Below are positions 1 to 5,946 of a DNA stretch of 8,900 nucleotides, piece after piece. Every line of letters starts with the position of its first letter. Within the stretch, counting starts at the first letter, position 1. Under the pieces are notes generated by a model that saw nothing but the letters and a program-made list of their open reading frames with translations, made no database searches and was not told the origin of the DNA. Both the position numbers and the translations under genes were made by a program. This stretch comes from Candidatus Eiseniibacteriota bacterium (GTDB lineage: Bacteria; Joyebacterota; Joyebacteria; Joyebacterales; Joyebacteraceae): NCBI GenBank assembly GCA_030610515.1, contig JAUWRQ010000017.1, forward strand, positions 1-8,900, given 5' to 3'.

Positions 1-18
1 AGACCACTTGCGTGTCAT
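1..18 (-). CDS. Start of an unidentified gene running off the left edge (six codons, MTRKWS)
   Basis: Only the first six codons lie in the window, so no function can be given. The call rests on its setting: an ATG at 18-16 follows a GGAGG ribosome site at 27-31 with an 8-base spacer, and a good promoter candidate lies about 100 bases upstream at 120-148. Reading is open to the edge. It would be the next minus-strand gene after the class II amidotransferase, with its own promoter and therefore probably its own transcription unit. The basic start (Thr-Arg-Lys-Trp) could open a signal peptide or a cytosolic protein. Confidence 0.4.
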
Positions 19-119
19 GCGGGTTCCCTCCGGGTTCCGACGGCCGAGACGGTCGGCTCGCAAGGCAAACGCGGCCTGGGGGCAGCCGACGTTTCAGGTT
101 CGAATGCTCCTAACACCCT

Positions 120-148
120 ATGATAGCACAGATTACGCAGTGAATCAA
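120..148 (-). promoter_or_regulatory. Candidate sigma70-type promoter for the gene at the left edge
   Basis: On the minus strand TTGATT (148-143) is separated by exactly 17 bases from TATCAT (125-120), matching 4/6 and 5/6 of the consensus. A TGC directly before the -10 box also makes it an extended -10 (TGCTATCAT). It lies in a short AT-rich patch just past the stop of the class II amidotransferase. Transcription would start near 113 and leave a leader of about 95 bases. Confidence 0.45.
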
Positions 149-151
149 TGA

Positions 152-871
152 TCACCCCGGAATGCGGAGTGCCGTGCCGGAGGGAATCTCGCTCCAGTCC
201 ACGTCGAACCCTCCGACGATCTCGGAGGACACAACCTCGAATCCGTCCCCCTTTCCGCGCCAGAGCGTGTAGTAGAGCGGACGCTCGCTCGTCGGGGACA
301 TGCGGGCGTGAGCGACGAGCGAGCCGGCGGAGGCGAGAAAGCAGTTCACCGCCGTGAAGTCGACGATGTCGCGCAGGGAGTCCTCGACCGACTCGGCGGG
401 CTGCTCATCATCGAGCCTCGTCAGGACGTGATAGAAGAGCGCCTCGGAATCGATCGTGCCCTGGATCGCGAAGGACGGGTCCCACGAAAGCTGGGATCGG
501 TCGTTCACGGCGCCGTTGTGACAGAAGACGTACTCCGCACTCTTCCAGGTCGCGATGAACGGATGTGTGTTCTCGACGGCGATGGTGTCCCTCTCGCGTG
601 TTCGTCTCGCGTGGAGGAGGGCGAGGTTGGTGGTGACATCTGCGAGCCGGTCGAAACCATCATCTTCGAAGCACGGAGTCGTACTGCGGTGAACGGAGAA
701 CCCGGCGTCAGTGAGGAACGCGGCACCCCAACCGCAGTCGTGCCGTAGCGACGGTCCCCGACTCCGGTACTCGTGAACGTACGCGGGGTTCTCGTTCAGC
801 GCCATCGCGCGGAGCGCGTCAACGAGAGGTCCGACGTCGAATCGTCCGACTGCTGCGATCATTCTGCACAT
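152..871 (-). CDS. Class II (Ntn-type) glutamine amidotransferase, YafJ/EgtC-like
   Basis: The 239-residue protein begins Met-Cys, so after removal of Met the N-terminal Cys2 is the nucleophile, as in Ntn-type glutamine amidotransferases. Family landmarks are in order: HARR at 87-90, NTHPF at 101-105, CHNGAV at 117-122 (the Asn-Gly of the oxyanion hole), TIDSEALF at 139-146, and a C-terminal SSEIVGG...EIPSGTALRI (215-237). The length fits a stand-alone glutaminase domain with no synthase attached, as in the YafJ and EgtC groups. Members hydrolyse glutamine or a gamma-glutamyl amide, and the natural substrate here is unknown. The start must be this ATG because Cys has to be residue 2; its ribosome site is weak (GGAT). 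It lies 82 bases after the class I amidotransferase gene and probably shares that transcript. The class is secure, the substrate is not. Confidence 0.9.
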   Translation of the reverse strand: MCRMIAAVGRFDVGPLVDALRAMALNENPAYVHEYRSRGPSLRHDCGWGAAFLTDAGFSVHRSTTPCFEDDGFDRLADVTTNLALLHARRTRERDTIAVENTHPFIATWKSAEYVFCHNGAVNDRSQLSWDPSFAIQGTIDSEALFYHVLTRLDDEQPAESVEDSLRDIVDFTAVNCFLASAGSLVAHARMSPTSERPLYYTLWRGKGDGFEVVSSEIVGGFDVDWSEIPSGTALRIPG

Positions 872-899
872 GGCGTCATCCAGTGCCTGAGTTGAGTCA

Positions 900-948
900 C
901 CGGCGGCTGCTGTCGTCCTGTCGCTCGACGCTGCCGTCCCGCCGCCGG
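900..948 (-). other. Inverted repeat between the two amidotransferase genes
   Basis: A perfect 8-base inverted repeat (CCGGCGGC at 900-907, GCCGCCGG at 941-948) encloses 33 bases in the 82-base gap. It begins six bases past the stop of the class I gene and could form an RNA stem that adjusts expression of the class II gene. No T-run follows, so it is not a convincing terminator, and chance is possible in DNA this GC-rich. Confidence 0.3.
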
Positions 949-953
949 CGCCG

Positions 954-1628
954 TCAGAGCAGCGCTTCCGCGAGGAGCCTGACCGCGTTCCTGAGTATCA
1001 GCGCCCCGTCGTGCTCGAGTGGCCTCGGGACGTCGAGCCCCTCCCACTCCTCGTCGGCATCGAAGACGCTTTCATCGTAGCAGGGATGAAACTGCACGCC
1101 GTAGATCGGCAGGCTCTCGTGGCGCATCGCCTGGACCGGGCAGTAGACGGACGTCGCGACAACACGGAATCCGGCGGGCACGTCCGCAACCTGCTCCGAG
1201 TGCTGCTCCGGAACAAGGGCGCGCTTGTCGATCCCCGCGAAAACAGGATCATTCCCCACGAGGTCGATCTCGAAGAGACCCGTTCGCTTCGGGCGCGTCA
1301 CCAGCGGAGCACCCAGGGCCTTCGCGAGGAGCTGATGCCCGAAGCAGACGGCGAGTGTCGGAACTCCGGTCGCCACCGCGGACCGGAGAACTTCTTCCTC
1401 CTCCAGCATCCACGGGAGCCCGGACAACACCGATCGGTCGCTCCCCGACAGCACGAGCGCGTCGCACCGCGAGCGTGAGAGCCAGCTCGAGGGCTCACCG
1501 AAACCCCGGAGCGGGTTCACCTGCTCCGTCTCGAAGCGCTCGTCGAAGGCCACCGACAGCTTCCCGGCGCCGTAGGACGAGTCCGGCTCGTCGTTACTGA
1601 TGACGATGGCCCTGCGTCGACTCGACAA
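954..1628 (-). CDS. Class I (triad-type) glutamine amidotransferase, GMP-synthase-like
   Basis: A 224-residue stand-alone GATase1 domain. The nucleophile elbow is AVCFGHQLL (93-101, Cys95), preceded by the SGSD turn (61-64) in place of the usual SGGP. A QHSEQV segment (142-147) matches the family's HSD-type motif, and YGVQFHP (176-182) supplies catalytic His181. The usual triad Glu, two residues after His (HPE), is Cys183 here; Asp185 and Glu186 are nearby acidic residues. The fold predicts release of ammonia from glutamine or hydrolysis of a gamma-glutamyl bond, but no acceptor domain is present. Start: TTG at 1628, because GGAG (1638-1641) lies 9 bases upstream and the conserved fold begins almost at once (RRAIVIS). 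An earlier in-frame TTG at 1670 has no ribosome site and would raise the overlap with the preceding flavoprotein gene from 35 to 77 bases. The overlap suggests coupled translation. Confidence 0.85.
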   Translation of the reverse strand: MSSRRRAIVISNDEPDSSYGAGKLSVAFDERFETEQVNPLRGFGEPSSWLSRSRCDALVLSGSDRSVLSGLPWMLEEEEVLRSAVATGVPTLAVCFGHQLLAKALGAPLVTRPKRTGLFEIDLVGNDPVFAGIDKRALVPEQHSEQVADVPAGFRVVATSVYCPVQAMRHESLPIYGVQFHPCYDESVFDADEEWEGLDVPRPLEHDGALILRNAVRLLAEALL

Positions 1629-2757
1629 CCAGAGATTCTCCGTGGCCCCCGGGCCTCTCCCCCCGGCCAAGGCGCCTGATGATGAAACGGGCGAATGGAA
1701 CGGCTGCGGCTCGTTCGATCCCCCGTGGGCCTAGCGAGTACATCACGTTGCCGACGCTCCTGAGCGCCATCATCGCGGGGACGATCTCCGACCGGACGCG
1801 CGACGAGTAGAGCGTCGACGCGGCGGCGACTCCGCCAAGCGACGACGCGGCGGCGGTTCCGCTCAGCGACGACGCGATCGCCTCGGCGGCCATCCTGCCG
1901 CTCGCGATGGCGTGAGGTATCCCCTCGCCGCTTATCGGGTCGACGAGACCCGCCGCGTCGCCCACCAGCATGATTCTTCCACGGGCCAGTTCCCGGAGAC
2001 GCACGTCCGCCGGTATCGGCGCAGCGTACGGCCCCTTTTTCTCCCAGGACCGCAGGCCCCGCGACCCGATGAAGGACCAGAGATCATCGAGAATCCACTT
2101 CCCGAACGGACGCTGGGAGTAGACGCCGACGTTCAGGTGGTCGCGCTTGGGGAAGACCCACCCGTACCCACGGAGCGTCGCCGTGGGATCGAACGTTACC
2201 GTTCCGGTGTGACGCGCAAGCTCCGACTGGGAAGGAGGGAACGCCCTCACGTAGGCCTCTCCGCGAAGTCGCGGTCTCGCGCAGCCCATGGCTAGGGCCA
2301 CGGAGCTCCGAGGACCGTCGGCCCCCACAAGAAACCGTCCGCGCACGGTCCTAGCACCAGCGGTCACATCCACGCCGTCAGATTCCTGCCTGACGCCGCG
2401 CGCGAGTGCTCCGAACTCGATGACGGCTCCCGCTTCCTCCGCGCGCCTGGCGAGCAGCGCGTCGAGTTCGCGGCGAGTGGTCGTGCGAACGAGCGGCGCC
2501 TCACCCGTCCAGGTGACAGTGGTTCGTCCCACCTCCATGCGCAGACGGTTGGCAGCATCGTGCGTCACCAGGTCGGCGTCATCTCCCAGGAGCCCGAGTG
2601 CGGCCTGAGTCAGGCCAGCTCCGCACGGCTTGGAGCGGGGAAACCCCGCCATCTCGAGAACGACGACGGAGAGCCCCAACTCAGCGGCGCGGCCGGCGCA
2701 GCTCGCGCCGGCCGGACCGCATCCCACCACTATGAGATCGAATCGCTCGTTCGTCAC
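1594..2757 (-). CDS. Geranylgeranyl-reductase-family FAD-dependent oxidoreductase
   Basis: A 387-residue flavoprotein. The N-terminal dinucleotide fold carries GCGPAG (12-17) and an acidic strand end (VVLE, 32-35). The family signature KPCGAG follows at 43-48, then GADGPRS (145-151), and the second FAD-binding motif GDAAGLVDPISGEGI at 266-280. The order and length fit the geranylgeranyl reductase group, which saturates prenyl chains of lipids, chlorophyll or quinones using a reduced donor; the substrate cannot be read from the sequence. The start is GTG at 2757 with a strong AGGAGG 8 bases upstream, which overlaps the stop of the phosphoesterase gene. The end overlaps the class I amidotransferase gene. 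Residues 297-314 hold a 9-residue tandem repeat encoded by a 27-bp duplication, where relatives usually have a short linker after the FAD helix. The last 25 residues are polar and look like a family-specific tail. Confidence 0.9.
   Translation of the reverse strand: MTNERFDLIVVGCGPAGASCAGRAAELGLSVVVLEMAGFPRSKPCGAGLTQAALGLLGDDADLVTHDAANRLRMEVGRTTVTWTGEAPLVRTTTRRELDALLARRAEEAGAVIEFGALARGVRQESDGVDVTAGARTVRGRFLVGADGPRSSVALAMGCARPRLRGEAYVRAFPPSQSELARHTGTVTFDPTATLRGYGWVFPKRDHLNVGVYSQRPFGKWILDDLWSFIGSRGLRSWEKKGPYAAPIPADVRLRELARGRIMLVGDAAGLVDPISGEGIPHAIASGRMAAEAIASSLSGTAAASSLGGVAAASTLYSSRVRSEIVPAMMALRSVGNVMYSLGPRGIERAAAVPFARFIIRRLGRGERPGGHGESLVVESTQGHRHQ
1638..1641 (-). promoter_or_regulatory. Ribosome site deciding the TTG start of the class I amidotransferase
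   Basis: GGAG on the minus strand, 9 bases before the TTG at 1628-1626. It lies inside the 3' end of the upstream flavoprotein gene. It favours this start over the upstream TTG at 1670. Confidence 0.5.
1812..1876. repeat. 27-bp tandem repeat inside the flavoprotein gene
   Basis: Two full 27-base units (1812-1838 and 1839-1865; shared core gacgcggcggcg) plus the first 11 bases of a third. The unit is a multiple of three, so copy changes stay in frame. They encode the 9-residue repeats SLSGTAAAS and SLGGVAAAS, an Ala/Ser/Gly linker. Confidence 0.8.
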
Positions 2758-2765
2758 GCCCCGAA

Positions 2766-2771
2766 CCTCCT
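2766..2771 (-). promoter_or_regulatory. AGGAGG ribosome site overlapping the upstream stop codon
   Basis: Full AGGAGG, 8 bases before the GTG of the flavoprotein gene. Its first two bases are the last two of the phosphoesterase TAG stop (2772-2770). Ribosomes finishing the first gene are thus placed directly at the start of the second, a layout typical of coupled operon genes. Confidence 0.7.
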
Positions 2772-4581
2772 ACTGGAGGTCGATCTCTCCGAACGACTCT
2801 GGATTGTAGTCGATGGGGACCTGCCAATCCGCGCTGCCCGAGGATCTCTGCTGCTTCCGTCGGAAGTTGAGGCGCCACGTCTTGGCGCCCTCCGAGCCCA
2901 AGGTGTGGAAACCGGGGGCTTCTCCCGTGCTCTCCCCGGGCTCGCTCTTGAGCGTCTCGAAGGGAATCCGCAGCTCCACCGTCCACCGGTCGTCGGCGCG
3001 GCTCGTGGCCACGCCGTACTCGCCGTTCCACTCCGGATGGACGGGCCACCACATGTTCTCGTCGAAGGTTATCTCTTGATCGAAAACGACGCCGTCCGGG
3101 TTCACGTAGATCTGGTAGACGGTAACATCCTCGGGATCCGGTTGGAGAAAGAAGCCGACGCAGTCGTCGCGGTATACCGCGTCGTCGCGCTCGCTCGCCG
3201 CGGACTGGAGCTCGTCCATCGCGTCATCGAAACAGACGACCGATATGACGAGGTTCTCCGTGTCGTGCGCGAACAGGAACTCGGTCTCTCCCTCCACGGG
3301 CTCGTAACCGCTGCCCGTGTAGAGTTCGGTAACCCGGGCGGCCTTCTCGCGAAGGAAGTCGTCGACCTCGCCGTCGAGTTCCAGCGCGTCCGTGATCCGT
3401 GGCGCCTCAATCCTGCGAACGATGCGGGCCACCTGCTTCACCTCAAGTTCCCTCCCATCCGAGAGAGGATACCCGAGCGACACGGTCGGGGCCGGGTAGA
3501 TCCCCCCACTGCTCGTGGCAGCGAAGGTGAGCTCGTGTGTCGCGCCCGGCGGAATGCTGTAGCCGACCGTCGAAGGCTCCACCTGCCACTGCTCCGGCAC
3601 GGACCACACGGCCTTCCCGTCGAGCGTCCTCGTCGTCGCGTTCTCCACCGTGAGAGTGAGCGTCGACTCCGCGCTTCCCTCACCCGAGACGGCAAGACGA
3701 CTGATCTCGATCAGGTCTCCCTGGATGCGCTCGATCTCGTCGAGGAGCTCGACGGGGACCAGATCACCCCGATAGATCTCGCCGGTTTCCAGGGCATGGA
3801 TCTCGAGTTCGTAGCCGTCCTCCATCACGGTCACCATGGCGAACTGGAAGAACTCGCCGGTCAGCACGGGCTGTGCTGCGTCCTCGTCGATGCCTCCGCC
3901 TGAGCTACCGATGGTGGTGTACTCGATCCCGTCGAACTCCCCCGAGAAGAGCCGGTGATAGTGTCCGCAGAAGACGGCGTCGGCGCCCGCCTTGACCAGC
4001 GTTTCATGCAGGGCGTCAGGCTCGCCCCTCCGAAGGGTGTTGTCCCAGAAGGGCTTGTGGAAGAACACGAAGATGTTCTCGGCGTCCGCGTTCCCGAGGT
4101 CGGAAAGGAGCCAGCTGAACTGCTGACCTCCGATCGCGCCCCATGTCTCGATGCGACTGTTGTCGAGGATCACGAAGTGCGTGTTCTCGTGGTCGAATGA
4201 GTAGTGCGGCTTCTGACCGGTCTTCTCTGTGTACATCGCCTCCGACGTGTCGTCCCAGATATCGTGGTTCCCTGGTGTCAGGTGGATGGGGACATCGACG
4301 AGGCGCAGCAAAGCCAGCAGGGAATCCCACTCGGCGTCAGCCCTCTCGTAGTCATCCCCATACCCCTCGATGTGGTCTCCGACGGTGACCACGAAGTCGG
4401 GATTCTGCGCGTTGATGGCCTCGATCACCCTGGGATACACACCCGGAGTGTGGCCGCCGGTGCGATCCGAGAGGATCGCGAATCGGAAGATCTCTTCTCC
4501 GGTACCCTTGGCCGCAGCCGGCGCGCAGCACGCGACCAGGACGCAGATCGCCACGGTGGCCAGCATCAATCTCCTGTTCAT
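2770..4581 (-). CDS. Exported metallophosphoesterase with C-terminal CBM9/DOMON-like domain
   Basis: A 603-residue secreted or membrane-anchored protein. Residues 1-24 form a Sec signal (NRR, hydrophobic core, then AAA before Lys25); LVAC at 15-18 could also serve as a lipobox, so anchoring is open. A calcineurin-like phosphoesterase domain follows (about 30-265): SDRTGG (38-43), GDH (68-70), GNHD (104-107), FHKPF (174-178) and GHYH (206-209). The first metal motif is Asp-Arg rather than the usual Asp-x-His, so one metal site may differ. Residues 300-388 look like an Ig-like beta-sandwich (NEW3/CARDB type). Residues 393-603 resemble a CBM9/DOMON carbohydrate-binding fold (DDCVGFFLQPDP, YQIYVNPDG, WRLNFRR). 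It probably cleaves a phosphate ester on an envelope or extracellular substrate; the substrate is unknown. Start: the ATG at 4581 has AAAGGAG 6 bases upstream; the frame is open 73 codons further but without a signal-like start. First gene of the operon. Confidence 0.88.
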   Translation of the reverse strand: MNRRLMLATVAICVLVACCAPAAAKGTGEEIFRFAILSDRTGGHTPGVYPRVIEAINAQNPDFVVTVGDHIEGYGDDYERADAEWDSLLALLRLVDVPIHLTPGNHDIWDDTSEAMYTEKTGQKPHYSFDHENTHFVILDNSRIETWGAIGGQQFSWLLSDLGNADAENIFVFFHKPFWDNTLRRGEPDALHETLVKAGADAVFCGHYHRLFSGEFDGIEYTTIGSSGGGIDEDAAQPVLTGEFFQFAMVTVMEDGYELEIHALETGEIYRGDLVPVELLDEIERIQGDLIEISRLAVSGEGSAESTLTLTVENATTRTLDGKAVWSVPEQWQVEPSTVGYSIPPGATHELTFAATSSGGIYPAPTVSLGYPLSDGRELEVKQVARIVRRIEAPRITDALELDGEVDDFLREKAARVTELYTGSGYEPVEGETEFLFAHDTENLVISVVCFDDAMDELQSAASERDDAVYRDDCVGFFLQPDPEDVTVYQIYVNPDGVVFDQEITFDENMWWPVHPEWNGEYGVATSRADDRWTVELRIPFETLKSEPGESTGEAPGFHTLGSEGAKTWRLNFRRKQQRSSGSADWQVPIDYNPESFGEIDLQ

Positions 4582-4587
4582 TGCGTT

Positions 4588-4594
4588 CTCCTTT
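4588..4594 (-). promoter_or_regulatory. Ribosome site deciding the phosphoesterase start
   Basis: AAAGGAG, 6 bases before the ATG at 4581, directly followed by a signal peptide. It settles the choice against the longer open frame reaching 4800, which would bury the signal sequence inside the protein. Confidence 0.75.
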
Positions 4595-4645
4595 CGTCTG
4601 ATGAGCCCGCAAGGTCCCACTGTTCCGTCGGCAGGCGCACCCATG

Positions 4646-4674
4646 ATGCTATCCACAGGGGAGCGGCGTGTCAA
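4646..4674 (-). promoter_or_regulatory. Strong sigma70-type promoter for the phosphoesterase-flavoprotein-amidotransferase operon
   Basis: On the minus strand a perfect TTGACA (4674-4669) and TAGCAT (4651-4646, 4/6) are separated by exactly 17 bases. Transcription would start near 4639 and give a leader of about 58 bases before the ATG at 4581. Position, spacing and the lack of another comparable site upstream make it the likely driver of the four minus-strand genes. Confidence 0.6.
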
Positions 4675-4869
4675 CCGGGCTCGCGCCGCGTCCCCGAACC
4701 GTGCCCCGAAGGACAGGCGGGCGTCCCGGGACCGAGTTCGCAGAGCGAGCGGAGTCTCCCGGTCAACCTCGGACAGCGAACTCGACTCGGGAACTCTCAC
4801 GGATCGTCCGTCGACCGCCGCCCGTTCGGAGTGACCATCATCGTATTGACGACTCGTGCAATAATCTGT

Positions 4870-4897
4870 TTGAATCTTGAGAGGTCGTTGCTACCAT
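4870..4897 (+). promoter_or_regulatory. Candidate promoter of the zinc-ribbon gene
   Basis: TTGAAT (4870-4875) and TACCAT (4892-4897) are 16 bases apart, each 4/6 of consensus, and TGC precedes the -10 to give an extended -10 (TGCTACCAT). The start would be near 4904, leaving a leader of about 45 bases. Alternatives in the same AT-richer patch are TTGACG (4846-4851) paired with TTGAAT (4870-4875), or the extended -10 TGCAATAAT (4857-4865). One promoter here is likely; which one is not settled. Confidence 0.35.
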
Positions 4898-4934
4898 ACT
4901 CAAGCATCCACTTGCACAGGCAAACGACGCCCCT

Positions 4935-4939
4935 GGAGG
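4935..4939 (+). promoter_or_regulatory. Ribosome site deciding the GTG start of the zinc-ribbon gene
   Basis: GGAGG, 9 bases before the GTG at 4949. The frame is open upstream to an ATG at 4877, but that start has no ribosome site and would add 24 residues unrelated to the zinc ribbon. Confidence 0.6.
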
Positions 4940-4948
4940 AACACCGAC

Positions 4949-5284
4949 GTGCGCACGTGTCCCGACTGCAGCTGCCAGTTCGACGACTCGACAGAGATAT
5001 GCCCACACTGTGAGGTGCCGCTCGTGGCGGATGCGGAGACCGAGAGTGCTCCCGAGGACAAGGTAGATGACGATCTTCCCGTCGAAGGTCTTGTGGTAAT
5101 AGAAACGACGTCCGACGACGCGCGCGTTGGACAGCTTCGCGAGTTGCTGGAGGACAGCGGCATCCCGTGTTTCCTGAGTGACGAGCTCTTTCCTAGTAGA
5201 GACATCCCGGAAGAGACCCGGGTGTTCATTCCGAAGGAGATGGCGCGCGACGCGAAGAAGATCATTCGCGAACTCGTGACCTGA
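4949..5284 (+). CDS. Small zinc-ribbon protein with DUF2007-like C-terminal domain
   Basis: A 111-residue cytosolic protein. The N-terminus is a compact zinc ribbon with CxxC pairs at Cys4/Cys7 and Cys18/Cys21 (CPDC...CPHC). An acidic linker (about 27-45) follows. The C-terminal part (about 46-111) has the DUF2007-like pattern: a strand (LVVIETT), a helix ending RELLEDSGIPCFLSD, then RVFIPKEMARDAKKIIREL. DUF2007 is a small ferredoxin-like fold proposed to act in signalling; no biochemical role is established. Start is GTG at 4949 on ribosome-site evidence. The gene is monocistronic: divergent from the phosphoesterase operon and closed by a hairpin terminator at 5311-5335. The domain calls rest on motif pattern; partner and ligand are unknown. 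Confidence 0.8.
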   Translation: MRTCPDCSCQFDDSTEICPHCEVPLVADAETESAPEDKVDDDLPVEGLVVIETTSDDARVGQLRELLEDSGIPCFLSDELFPSRDIPEETRVFIPKEMARDAKKIIRELVT

Positions 5285-5310
5285 AGAACGCTTGAAGCGA
5301 AACGTAACGA

Positions 5311-5335
5311 GGCGCGGTGCTCCCGGCACCGCGCC
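5311..5335 (+). terminator. GC-rich hairpin terminator after the zinc-ribbon gene
   Basis: A perfect 10-bp stem (ggcgcggtgc at 5311-5320, gcaccgcgcc at 5326-5335) with a 5-base loop TCCCG lies 27 bases past the stop. It is followed by TTCCTCTTC on the plus strand and by a moderately T-rich TCGTTACGTTTCG on the minus strand. It may also stop transcription from the converging kinase gene. The T tracts are weak, so termination may be partial. Confidence 0.65.
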
Positions 5336-5434
5336 TTCCTCTTCACCCGACGTATGTCCCGTCCACCCACGCGTGTTCGTCCACTCACCCGCGTGTCTCC
5401 CGAGTCCCGCGACGGATGGGCCTCGCGCGAACCG

Positions 5435-5917
5435 CTATCGCTTGTAACCTATCGTGCGCAGGAATTCCCGGCGGGCGTCTGCGTCGTCAGCGTCCTCCAC
5501 TCCGACCGGGGGCGAACCGTCGACGACCCCCAGCACACCCCTCCCCTGGGCTGTTTCCCCGACCAAGACCTCGACGGGATTGGCCGTTGCGCAGTAGATC
5601 CCGCAGACTTCCTGACAGGCCTTGACCGCGTTGAGCGCGTTGATCGGGAAGGCGTCCTCCATGACGATGACAAAGCTGTGACCGGCACCGACGCTCTCCG
5701 CGATCGTCGTCGCCGCCTCGATCAATAAGTCGTCGTTGCCGTCTCTCCGGATGAGACACGGACCCGACGCCTCGCAGAACGCTACGCCGAATCTCGCGCC
5801 GGGAGCGGATGAGATCATCGTCTCGTAGAGATCCTCCACCGTCTTGATGAAGTGACTCTGACCCAAGATGATGTTCGCACCTTCGGGGAACGAGATCGGT
5901 ACGCTCAGAATCTCCAT
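5435..5917 (-). CDS. Adenosine-specific kinase family protein (DUF355 / PF04008)
   Basis: The 160-residue protein is full length for this small family. Conserved stretches are LGQSHFIKTVEDLYE (18-32), GVAFCEASGPCLIRRDGND (44-62), GAGHSFVIVMEDAFPINALNAVK (77-99), IYCATANPVEVLV (107-119) and RGVLGVVDG (126-134). The family is annotated as adenosine-specific kinase, expected to phosphorylate adenosine to AMP in purine salvage; it is known mainly from archaea and scattered bacteria. The ATG at 5917 is preceded by AGGAGG with a 5-base spacer. It is transcribed alone, convergent with the zinc-ribbon gene. Upstream are an extended -10 promoter candidate (5947-5955) and then the tandem array at 6011-6146, which may control it. 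Family assignment is very sure; the kinase activity is by family annotation only. Confidence 0.93.
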   Translation of the reverse strand: MEILSVPISFPEGANIILGQSHFIKTVEDLYETMISSAPGARFGVAFCEASGPCLIRRDGNDDLLIEAATTIAESVGAGHSFVIVMEDAFPINALNAVKACQEVCGIYCATANPVEVLVGETAQGRGVLGVVDGSPPVGVEDADDADARREFLRTIGYKR

Positions 5918-5946
5918 GGCAACCTCCTTCTACCGGGCCCGCACAC

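Larger units (their letters stand above)
4582..4948. other. Divergent intergenic region between the phosphoesterase operon and the zinc-ribbon gene
   Basis: This 367-base stretch lies between divergent starts at 4581 (minus) and 4949 (plus). It holds a strong leftward promoter (4646-4674), a weaker rightward one in a less GC-rich patch (about 4840-4900), and both ribosome sites. Between 4680 and 4830 I see no gene or clear motif. Frames are open there on both strands, but they are rich in Arg and Ser, lack ribosome sites and show no recognisable domain. Confidence 0.6.

Noticed and set aside
43..57. Terminator hairpin after the class II amidotransferase (GCCGA / TCGGC)
   Set aside because: The stem is only 5 bp, has no T-run, and lies between the proposed promoter and the ribosome site of the next gene.
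80..117. tRNA-like T-loop (ggttcgaat)
   Set aside because: The flanking bases (tcagg and gctcc) do not form a T stem, and no acceptor stem or anticodon arm can be folded around it.
308..748. Plus-strand open frame opposite the class II amidotransferase
   Set aside because: It is fully antisense to a gene with a complete set of family motifs and has no supporting start signal.
2560..3903. Long plus-strand open frame (447 codons) opposite the phosphoesterase and flavoprotein genes
   Set aside because: It is antisense to two genes with clear conserved motifs, is rich in Arg, Leu and Val as expected of a GC-rich mirror frame, and has no ribosome site or recognisable domain.
4582..4800. N-terminal extension of the phosphoesterase by 73 codons
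   Set aside because: It would place the signal peptide inside the protein, lacks a ribosome site at its start, and runs through the promoter at 4646-4674.
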